Assembly: GCF_000298215.1 (NCBI RefSeq)
Contig: NZ_BAHD01000003.1
Location: forward strand, 1 to 64,000
From: Kineosphaera limosa NBRC 100340
GTDB lineage: Bacteria > Actinomycetota > Actinomycetes > Actinomycetales > Dermatophilaceae
Direction: 5' to 3'
DNA: 64,000 nucleotides
The position numbers were made by a program, and so were the translations under genes. Position 1 is the stretch's first letter. Each line of letters opens with the position of its first letter. The notes beneath the pieces are model-generated. The model had not been told where the DNA came from and did no database searches. It saw only the letters and a list, made by a program, of their open reading frames with translations. Below, one piece after another: positions 56,935 through 64,000 of this stretch.

Positions 56935-58869
56935 GTGCATCTCCTCACCTCGATCGCTCCCACGGCGGTCTCGCCCGCGGCCCCTGCCTCGGGGATGGCG
57001 GCCATGGCCTGGCTGCTCGTCGCCCTTCCGCTGCTGGGCGCCGCGCTGCTGCTCATCGGCGGCAAGCGGACCAACTCCTTCGGGCCCGGGTTGGCCACCG
57101 GTCTTTCCTGGGCCAGCTTCGGCGTCGGGGCCGCCATCTTCTTCGAGATGGTCAGTCGCCCCGCCGGCGAGCGGGCGCAGAACCTGACGCTGTACTCCTG
57201 GATCCCGGCCGGGCCGTTCCAGCTCGACGCCGGGATGCTGGTCGATCAGCTGTCGCTGACGTTCGTGCTGCTCATCACCTTCGTCGGATCGCTGATCCAC
57301 GTGTACTCCCTCGGCTACATGAGCCACGACGTCGACCGGCGCAAGTTCTTCGCCTTTCTCAACCTGTTCGTCGCGGCGATGCTGCTGCTCGTGCTGGCCG
57401 ACAACTACCTGCTGCTCTACGTCGGTTGGGAGGGCGTCGGCCTGGCGTCCTACCTGCTCATCGGCTTCTGGAACTGGAACCCGCCGTACGCCTCGGCCGC
57501 GAACAAGGCGTTCATCGCCAACCGCGTCGGTGACTACGGGCTCGGGCTGGCGATCATGGCGATGTTCGCCACCTTCGGCACCGTGACCTTCAGCGGCGTC
57601 GCCGAGCGCGTCTCCGGGGCCTCCACGACCATGCTCACCGTCATCGGCCTGCTGTTGCTGCTCGCCGCGTGCGGTAAGTCGGCGCAGTTCCCGCTGCAGA
57701 GCTGGCTGGGTGACGCGATGGCCGGCCCGACGCCGGTGTCCGCCCTCATCCACGCGGCGACGATGGTCACCGCCGGTGTCTACCTCGTGGTGCGCAGCTT
57801 CCCGATCTACGACCTGGCGCCGAGCGCGCAGCTAGCCGTCGCGGTCGTCGGTGCGATCACGCTGACGATGGGCGCGATCATCGGCTGCGCCAAGGACGAC
57901 ATCAAGAAGGCCCTCGCCGCCTCGACGATGAGCCAGATCGGCTACATGATGCTGGCCGCCGGGCTCGGCCCGATCGGATACGCCTACGCGATCTTCCACC
58001 TGCTGACCCACGGCTTCTTCAAGGCCGGCATGTTCCTGGGTGCCGGATCGGTGATGCACGGTATGAACGAGCGGGTCAACATGCGCACCTTCGGCAACCT
58101 GTCGGGGGCCATGAAGATCACGTGGGCCACGTTCTTGTGCGGCTGGTTGGCGATCATCGGTTTCCCGCTGCTGTCCGGCTTCTGGTCCAAGGACCACATC
58201 ATCGAGTCGGCCTTCGTCGGCGAGGGTTGGCGTCCTTGGGTCTTCGGCATGACCACAGTGCTGGTCGCCGGCCTGACCGCCTTCTACATGTCGCGCCTGT
58301 TCTTCATGACCTTCCACGGCAAGAAGCGCTGGCTGCCGGGCGACCACCCGCACGAGTCCCCGGCGACGATGACCGCTCCCATGGTCATTCTGGCCATCGG
58401 GTCGGTCGGCCTCGGTGGGTTGCTGAACTTCGGTGGCTTCACCGACTGGCTGGCCCCGGCGACCGGCGGCCACCACGAGCATGCCGAGCCGGTCCTGCCG
58501 CTCATGGTCATCATCGCGATGACGATGACGCTGATGGTCATCGGCGTGGCGATCGCCTGGATGCGCTACTGGCGTGACGATGTCGCGCCGGAGCCCAGCA
58601 GCTCGCTCGTGCGCACGATCGCGGCCCGCGACTTCTTCCAGGACGACGTCAACCACGGCGGTCTGGTGGTGCCCGGCCGGGCCCTGGTCGACACGCTGAA
58701 CTACACCGACGACCACGGGGTCGACGGATCGGCCCGTGGCGTGGCCGGTAGCGTCGGCGCGATGTCGGCCCTGCTCCGCCGCGCCCAGAACGGGTTCGTG
58801 CGTTCTTATGCCCTGACGATGCTGCTCGGTGTCGTCGTCATCCTCGGTGCCGTGTGGGTGGTGCAGTGA
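56935..58869 (+). CDS. nuoL: NADH-quinone oxidoreductase subunit L
   Basis: A 644-residue antiporter-like pump subunit with about 16 helices. Conserved pieces include LADNYLLLYVGWEGVGLASY (Glu of the proton channel), QSWLGDAMAGPTPVSALIHA (key Lys and His nearby) and SQIGYMMLAAGLG. GTG start with AAGGAG upstream. Confidence 0.97.
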   Translation: MHLLTSIAPTAVSPAAPASGMAAMAWLLVALPLLGAALLLIGGKRTNSFGPGLATGLSWASFGVGAAIFFEMVSRPAGERAQNLTLYSWIPAGPFQLDAGMLVDQLSLTFVLLITFVGSLIHVYSLGYMSHDVDRRKFFAFLNLFVAAMLLLVLADNYLLLYVGWEGVGLASYLLIGFWNWNPPYASAANKAFIANRVGDYGLGLAIMAMFATFGTVTFSGVAERVSGASTTMLTVIGLLLLLAACGKSAQFPLQSWLGDAMAGPTPVSALIHAATMVTAGVYLVVRSFPIYDLAPSAQLAVAVVGAITLTMGAIIGCAKDDIKKALAASTMSQIGYMMLAAGLGPIGYAYAIFHLLTHGFFKAGMFLGAGSVMHGMNERVNMRTFGNLSGAMKITWATFLCGWLAIIGFPLLSGFWSKDHIIESAFVGEGWRPWVFGMTTVLVAGLTAFYMSRLFFMTFHGKKRWLPGDHPHESPATMTAPMVILAIGSVGLGGLLNFGGFTDWLAPATGGHHEHAEPVLPLMVIIAMTMTLMVIGVAIAWMRYWRDDVAPEPSSSLVRTIAARDFFQDDVNHGGLVVPGRALVDTLNYTDDHGVDGSARGVAGSVGAMSALLRRAQNGFVRSYALTMLLGVVVILGAVWVVQ

Positions 58870-60575
58870 TGTCCCAGATGTCCCAGATGTCCTCGATGGC
58901 GACCTTTCCCCTGCTGACGACGCTCGGGCTGATCCCGCTCGTCGGCGCGGTGGTCCTGGTCGTCCTGCGTAACTCCGCGGCGGGGCGCGCCATCGCGCTG
59001 GCGTTCTCGCTGGTCACCCTTGGCTTGGCGATCGTGCTCGCGGTGATGTTCGACCGCGGGTCGAGCGCCCAGTTCCAGTTCGCGGAGCGGCACGACTGGA
59101 TCCCGCAGTTCGGGGTCAGCTACGCCCTGGGCGTCGACGGCATGGCGCTGGCGCTCATCGTCATGGCCGCGATCCTCGTGCCGATCTGCATTGTCGCCGC
59201 ATGGAACGACATCCCCGAGGGCGGGCCGCGGCAGAACACCTACTTCGCGTGGATGCTGTTGCTGGAGACGTTCATCGTCGGTGTCTTCGCCGCGACCGAC
59301 GTCTTCCTCTTCTACGTCTTCTTCGAGGCCATGCTCGTGCCGGTGTACTTCCTCATCGGGTCCTACGGCGGGGCTCGCCGGCACGCGGCCGCGATGAAGT
59401 TCCTGCTGTTCTCGCTGGCCGGCGGGCTCATTATGCTCGTCGCGGTCATCGGCTTGTACTTCCAGGGCCCGCGCGGCAACGGCGGCTTCCTGCTCGACAA
59501 CCTCACCGGCCTGCAGATCCCCAGTGACGTGCAGAACTGGCTGTTCATCGGCTTCTTCATCGCGTTCGCCGTCAAGGCCCCGATGTGGCCGGTGCACACG
59601 TGGCTGCCCGACGCTGCCGAACAATCGCGTCCCGCCACTGCCGTGCTCTTGGTCGGCGTGCTCGACAAGGTCGGCACCTACGGCATGATCCGGTTCTGCC
59701 TGCAGCTGTTCCCCGAGTCGAGCCAGTGGGCCACCCCCGTGGTGCTGACCCTGGCGCTGATCTCGATCATCTACGGCGCGGTGCTGGCCATCGGCAGCCA
59801 AGACATGATGCGGCTCATCGCGTTCACCTCGATCAGCCACTTCGGCTTCATCGTCATGGGCATCTTCGCGTTCACGCACGTGGCGACGGCCGGGTCGATC
59901 CTCTACATGGTCAACCACGGCTTCTCCACCGCCGCGCTGTTCCTCATCGCAGGCATGCTCATCACTCGCGGCGGCAGCCAGCGGATCGCCGACTACGGCG
60001 GTTGGCAGCGGGTCACCCCGGTGCTGGCCGGCTGCTTCCTGGTCTCCGGCCTGTCGGGCCTGGCGTTGCCGGGCATGGGCTCGTTCGTCTCCGAGTTCCT
60101 CGTCATGATGGGCACCTTCCAGCGGTACCCGTGGGTCGCGGTCATCAGCTCGGTCGGCATCATCCTGGCGGCGCTCTACATCCTGCTGCTCTACCAGCGC
60201 GTCTTCACCGGCCCGCCGCCCGGCACGCACGTCATCGACGTCGAGGGTGCGCCCAAGCTCGTCGGCCCCGACGGGCAGCCGATCGCGCACGACGACGAGC
60301 ACGCGAGCGTTGCTCACGCGCCGGTCCAGCAGGGCGCGCTCGGGACCGAGCCCGGCGAGGCCGAGCGTCCCGCCCCCCGGGTCCTGGCGATCGCTGACCT
60401 GAACACCCGCGAGCGGTGGGTGATGGCGCCGCTCATCGCGCTGTTCCTGCTGCTCGGCTTCTTCCCCAAGCTGGCGCTCGACTACATCGACCCGGCCGTC
60501 ACCCAGACGCTCACCCACGTGGGCGTCACCGATCCTGCGCCCGCTGTGGGCGCCGTTACCGGGAGTGCTCAGTGA
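58869..60575 (+). CDS. nuoM: NADH-quinone oxidoreductase subunit M
   Basis: A 568-residue pump subunit with about 14 helices and the signature VFLFYVFFEAMLVPVYFLIG and APMWPVHTWLPDAAEQSRPA. The frame opens with a short in-frame ATG-TCC-CAG repeat, giving three possible starts at 58869, 58878 and 58887. A soluble insert (about 450-510) precedes the last helix. Confidence 0.96.
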   Translation: MSQMSQMSSMATFPLLTTLGLIPLVGAVVLVVLRNSAAGRAIALAFSLVTLGLAIVLAVMFDRGSSAQFQFAERHDWIPQFGVSYALGVDGMALALIVMAAILVPICIVAAWNDIPEGGPRQNTYFAWMLLLETFIVGVFAATDVFLFYVFFEAMLVPVYFLIGSYGGARRHAAAMKFLLFSLAGGLIMLVAVIGLYFQGPRGNGGFLLDNLTGLQIPSDVQNWLFIGFFIAFAVKAPMWPVHTWLPDAAEQSRPATAVLLVGVLDKVGTYGMIRFCLQLFPESSQWATPVVLTLALISIIYGAVLAIGSQDMMRLIAFTSISHFGFIVMGIFAFTHVATAGSILYMVNHGFSTAALFLIAGMLITRGGSQRIADYGGWQRVTPVLAGCFLVSGLSGLALPGMGSFVSEFLVMMGTFQRYPWVAVISSVGIILAALYILLLYQRVFTGPPPGTHVIDVEGAPKLVGPDGQPIAHDDEHASVAHAPVQQGALGTEPGEAERPAPRVLAIADLNTRERWVMAPLIALFLLLGFFPKLALDYIDPAVTQTLTHVGVTDPAPAVGAVTGSAQ

Positions 60576-62152
60576 TCTCGGCTCTGGTCCCCGCCCTCGC
60601 CCCGCTGCCGGCGCAGTTCACCATGCCGGAGATGAACTTCCTGGCCGTCGCGCCGATGGCGTTGGTCTTCGCCGGCGCGGTGCTGTGCGTGCTCGTCGAG
60701 GCCTTTGCGCCGCGACGCTCGCGACACACGATCGAGCTGTCGATCAGCCTCGTCGCACTGGCAGCGGCCCTGGTGCTGCTGCTGGTGCGCGGCGCCGACA
60801 TGCACGGGCAGACCTTCGGTGGCACGGTCGTCATCGACGGCCCGTCGGTCATCCTGCAGGCGCTCGTCGTGCTGCTCGGCGGCCTCTCGCTGGTCATCAT
60901 GTCGGAGCGCTTCCGCGGCCGGATCGCCGACGCCTTCACCCCCTCGGGCGCCTCGGTGCCCGGCTCGGAGCAGGAGGCCGTCGCCGAGCGGCTGGGCACC
61001 ACCACGGAGATCTTCCCGCTGGCGCTGTTCTCCATCGGCGGCATGATGCTCTTCCCGGCCAGCGGTGATCTGCTGACGATGTTCATCGCGCTCGAGGTGC
61101 TCTCGATGCCGCTCTACGTGCTCACCGCCATCGCCCGCCGGCGTCGGCTGCTGAGCCAGGAGGCGGCGCTGAAGTACTTCCTACTCGGTTCGTTCTCCTC
61201 GGCGTTCTTCCTCTTCGGCGCAGCCCTCATCTACGGCTACTCCGGCTCCATCAACCTCGGCGCCATCGCCGCGTCGATGCCGGTTGTCGACGGCCGCGAG
61301 TCGCTGCTGGTGCCTGGCGTGTTGATGATCCTCGTCGGCCTGCTGTTCAAGGTCGGTGCGGTGCCCTTCCACGCCTGGACCCCGGATGTCTACCAGGGTG
61401 CCCCGACCCCGGTCACCGGCTTCATGGCCGCCTGCACCAAGGTCGCCGCGTTCGGCGCCATGATGCGGATCGTCTACGTCGCCTTCGCCGGCGACCGCTG
61501 GGACTGGCAGGCCGTCGTGTGGGTGGTCGCGGCGCTGACGATGATCGTCGGCTCGGTGCTCTCGGTCACCCAGAACGACATCAAGCGGCTGTTGGCCTAC
61601 TCCTCGATCGCGCACGCGGGCTTCATCCTCGTGGGCCTCATGGCGTTCGACGCAGCGGGCGTCTCCTCGGTGACCTTCTACCTGGCCGCCTACGGGCTGG
61701 CGACGATCGCAGCCTTCGGCCTCGTGATGCTGGTGCGTTCCGGCGGCTCGGAGGCAACGCACCTGGGGCAGTGGGCTGGCCTGGGGCGGCGGTCACCGTT
61801 GGTGGCCGGCGCGATGGCGGTGCTGCTCATGGCCTTCGCCGGTATCCCGCTCACGTCGGGCTTCGCCGCCAAGTTCGCGGTCTTCGCCGCTGCCATCGGC
61901 AACGCCGGGCTCGCCGGCGCGGTGCTCGCCGTCATCGGGGTACTCTGCAGCGCGATCACCGCGTACGTCTACTTCCGGATCGTGGTGCTGATGTTCTTCT
62001 CTGAGCGCACCGACGATTCGGTCCTCGTCCTCACCCCGTCGGTGGGTACGAGCGCGGCGATCACCCTGGGTGTCGTGGCGACCGTGCTGCTGGGTGTGTT
62101 CCCGGCCCCGCTGCTGTCGATGGCTGCCGATTCAGCGCTCTTCCTGCGATGA
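60572..62152 (+). CDS. nuoN: NADH-quinone oxidoreductase subunit N
   Basis: A 526-residue pump subunit: FIALEVLSMPLYVLTAIARR, VGAVPFHAWTPDVYQGAPTP and YSSIAHAGFILVG are typical. A soluble loop at about 115-140 interrupts the first helices. GTG start overlapping nuoM (GTGA); its stop overlaps the polyprenyl synthase by ATGA, tying that gene to the nuo operon. Confidence 0.97.
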   Translation: MISALVPALAPLPAQFTMPEMNFLAVAPMALVFAGAVLCVLVEAFAPRRSRHTIELSISLVALAAALVLLLVRGADMHGQTFGGTVVIDGPSVILQALVVLLGGLSLVIMSERFRGRIADAFTPSGASVPGSEQEAVAERLGTTTEIFPLALFSIGGMMLFPASGDLLTMFIALEVLSMPLYVLTAIARRRRLLSQEAALKYFLLGSFSSAFFLFGAALIYGYSGSINLGAIAASMPVVDGRESLLVPGVLMILVGLLFKVGAVPFHAWTPDVYQGAPTPVTGFMAACTKVAAFGAMMRIVYVAFAGDRWDWQAVVWVVAALTMIVGSVLSVTQNDIKRLLAYSSIAHAGFILVGLMAFDAAGVSSVTFYLAAYGLATIAAFGLVMLVRSGGSEATHLGQWAGLGRRSPLVAGAMAVLLMAFAGIPLTSGFAAKFAVFAAAIGNAGLAGAVLAVIGVLCSAITAYVYFRIVVLMFFSERTDDSVLVLTPSVGTSAAITLGVVATVLLGVFPAPLLSMAADSALFLR

Positions 62153-63153
62153 GCTCCGGCGCGACCTCGGTCCAACTGCCGGGGGCGTCGGGCGACCTGC
62201 TGGCCTCGGTCGTCACCGACCTGGGTCGGGTGGACGCGCTGCTCGGCCAGGCCATCGACCACGACGACCCGTTCGTGGCCGAGGCCGGCGGTCACCTGTT
62301 CGCGGCCGGCGGCAAACGCTTCCGGCCGATGCTCGCGATCCTCGCCGCCCATGTGGGGCCCCGCGGGGTCACCGACGAGGTGGTCAAGGCGGCCGCGGCA
62401 GTCGAGCTGACGCACCTGGCCTCCCTGTACCACGACGACGTGATGGACGAGGCGCCGCTGCGGCGCGGGGTGCCCAGCGCCAACGCCGCCTATGACAACT
62501 CCACCGCCATCCTCGTCGGCGACCTCCTCTTCGGCACCGCGAGTTCGCTGGTGGCCGATCTCGGAGCGGACGCGGTGAAGATCCAGGCGCAGACGTTCGT
62601 GCGACTGTGCGCGGGGCAGATCCGCGACGCCCGCCCGGCCCCGCCGACCGACGACCCCATCGGGTACTACCTGCAGGTGCTCGCCGACAAGACCGGCGTG
62701 CTCATCGCCACCGCCGCCCGCTACGGCGGCATGTTCAGCGGTTGCGACCCCGAGCAGGTCGAGATCCTGCGGGAGTTCGGCGAGCGCCTCGGCATCGCCT
62801 TTCAACTCGCCGACGACCTGCTCGACGTCGCGGGCGTCAGCGGCGTCTCCGGCAAGGAGCCCGGCACCGACCTGCGCGAGGGAGTCGACACGCTGCCGAC
62901 CCTCTACGTGCGGTCGGCAGCCGACCCCGCCGATGCGCGGCTGCTGGAGCTACTCGACGCCGATCTGCGCGACGCCGAGCTGCACGCTGAGGCGCTGCGA
63001 CTCCTGCGGGCGCATCCGGCCCTCGAGAAGGCGACCACCCACACGCGTGACTACGCCATGGCCGCCCAGGCGATCCTCGATCCGCTGGGCGACACGCCGG
63101 CCACGCGGGCGCTGCGCGCCCTGGCCGGCCAAGTCGTGGATCGCGCCGTCTGA
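62149..63153 (+). CDS. All-trans polyprenyl diphosphate synthase (probable menaquinone side chain)
   Basis: A 334-residue trans-prenyltransferase with the first Asp-rich motif in LYHDDVMDEAPLRRG and the second in FQLADDLLDVAG, plus GGKRFRPML and the KEPGTDLREG stretch. It elongates farnesyl or geranylgeranyl diphosphate to a long chain; the length cannot be told by eye (small residues before the first motif favour long products). Co-translation with nuoN and its place next to men genes suggest it makes the menaquinone tail. Confidence 0.92.
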   Translation: MSSGATSVQLPGASGDLLASVVTDLGRVDALLGQAIDHDDPFVAEAGGHLFAAGGKRFRPMLAILAAHVGPRGVTDEVVKAAAAVELTHLASLYHDDVMDEAPLRRGVPSANAAYDNSTAILVGDLLFGTASSLVADLGADAVKIQAQTFVRLCAGQIRDARPAPPTDDPIGYYLQVLADKTGVLIATAARYGGMFSGCDPEQVEILREFGERLGIAFQLADDLLDVAGVSGVSGKEPGTDLREGVDTLPTLYVRSAADPADARLLELLDADLRDAELHAEALRLLRAHPALEKATTHTRDYAMAAQAILDPLGDTPATRALRALAGQVVDRAV

Positions 63154-63160
63154 GCCGTGC

Positions 63161-63187
63161 GCGATACGCCTTCTCGAGCGTATTCGC
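63161..63187 (+). terminator. Hairpin after the nuo/prenyl synthase operon
   Basis: GCGATACGC (63161-63169) pairs with 63178-63187 with a one-base bulge and an 8-base loop, seven bases past the stop. A second inverted repeat, CCAGCGC/GCGCTGG (63187-63193 and 63219-63225), follows. The rest of the gap to 63361 shows no gene. Confidence 0.55.
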
Positions 63188-63361
63188 CAGCGCTACCGCC
63201 TACCGGAGAGTAGTGTTTGCGCTGGTCAACGTGAGCGGCGGCACATTCTGGCGGACTTCCGTCACTGTCGGGTCAAGGTTTGATAACGGCAGGGTATGCG
63301 GTCGGTAAGGTTGGCCGTTCGGATGCCGGAACACAGCCGGGGAATCCGTATCGTGTGGGTT

Positions 63362-64000
63362 ATGTCCCGAGTCCCTGCGGAGCAACGCCGTGAGCAGCTC
63401 ATCGAAGCGACGATCGACCTTGCCATTCGCGAGGGTCTTGCGGCCACATCGGTGCGGCGGATCGCGGACGAGGCGAGTGTCTCGCTCGGCGTTGTGCACT
63501 ACTGCTTCAGCAGCAAGGAGGCGCTGCTCAACGCGGTCGCCGAGTCGTTCGCCACGCCGATCCTTGGTCCGGTAGCCACCGCGATCGAGGCGAGCCGCGG
63601 ATTCGAGCGCACCGTACGCGCCGCGTTCACGACGTTCTGGGAGGTCACCCAGAGTGCCCCCGGCCGCCAACTGCTGAGCTACGAGCTGGCCGCCTGGTCC
63701 ATCCGTGGCGACGGTGAGGCCGCCCGCCTGCTGTACCAGACCTACCTCGATGTCATCGAGAGTTTCATCACCGAGGGAATGGGCATTACCGGCTCCGAGG
63801 CACTGTCGTCGCGCACCCTGGCGCGCATGACCCTGGCGCTGACCGACGGCATCATGCTCGCCTGGCTCGTGGACCGTGACGACGAGGCCACCCAGGCCGT
63901 CATCGACGCCTTCGTGGGCATCCTCGTGGCGATCGTGCGCGACGCCGAGCGCAGCGGCATCGTGACCGTGCGCGATCGCGACCCCGAGCCCGACGAGGCG
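63362..64000 (+). CDS. TetR-family transcriptional regulator, 3' truncated by window edge
   Basis: 213 residues are visible and the frame is still open at the last base. The N-terminal helix-turn-helix is typical of TetR: QRREQLIEATIDLAIREG, SVRRIADEASVSLGVVHYCF, SSKEALLNAVAE. The ligand domain is all-helical with WEVTQSAPGRQLLSYELAAW. This C-terminal layout resembles the BetI/AcrR-like group. The ligand and target are not visible; the neighbour to the right is outside the window. ATG 63362 has no strong ribosome site. Confidence 0.88.
   Translation, partial: MSRVPAEQRREQLIEATIDLAIREGLAATSVRRIADEASVSLGVVHYCFSSKEALLNAVAESFATPILGPVATAIEASRGFERTVRAAFTTFWEVTQSAPGRQLLSYELAAWSIRGDGEAARLLYQTYLDVIESFITEGMGITGSEALSSRTLARMTLALTDGIMLAWLVDRDDEATQAVIDAFVGILVAIVRDAERSGIVTVRDRDPEPDEA

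Overview
The window is 64 kb of very GC-rich, gene-dense chromosomal DNA from an actinobacterium. The signs are mycothiol metabolism (mca), a short-chain Z-isoprenyl diphosphate synthase, an MptB-type lipoglycan mannosyltransferase, menaquinone rather than ubiquinone genes, many GTG starts and many ATGA/GTGA stop-start overlaps. The order greA, DUF4307, mca, hemolysin III, uppS, coaA, phoH is the one known around mca in mycobacteria. A FliD-type filament-cap domain at the left edge suggests a flagellated lineage, possibly Micrococcales such as a Dermatophilaceae-like organism; that placement is inference. I saw no rRNA, tRNA, CRISPR array, transposase or phage gene.

Layout. 1-2.84 kb is the 3' part of a huge FliD-like protein. 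2.86-13 kb holds a CstR-type persulfide-sensor repressor with its operator, two tiny overlapping ORFs, msrA, greA, DUF4307, mca, a small membrane protein, hemolysin III, uppS, an MptB-like mannosyltransferase, PhoH with a PIN domain, and a secreted lytic transglycosylase. 13-21 kb holds coaA, glmS, acpS, nnr, alr, an alpha/beta hydrolase and tsaE. A glycine betaine-type ABC operon (21.2-24.7 kb, minus strand) separates tsaE from tsaB-rimI-tsaD (24.9-27.2 kb), which are usually adjacent to tsaE in this phylum.

27.4-35.2 kb holds an atypical Na+/Ca2+ exchanger-like protein and a phosphonate locus. The locus has a PhnX-like hydrolase with an associated dehydrogenase (minus), an FAD oxidoreductase (plus), and a phnD-phnC-phnE transport operon (minus, PhnE a fused tandem permease). 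It looks like a compact route for uptake and oxidative breakdown of an aminoalkylphosphonate without C-P lyase. 35.4-39 kb is a coupled trio: a lipoprotein NagZ, a ribokinase-like kinase, and a PfkB-fold protein that has lost the catalytic GAGD aspartate.

39.1-63.2 kb is respiratory. It has menD, menF, menG and a MenJ-like reductase, the complete 14-gene nuoA-N operon, and a polyprenyl diphosphate synthase. Together these make the menaquinone head group and probably its tail, plus the complex I that reduces it. A CarH-type B12 photoreceptor/repressor sits between menD and menF. The window ends inside a TetR-family regulator. Dispersed palindromic repeats, strong hairpin terminators and several operator-like palindromes lie in the gaps.
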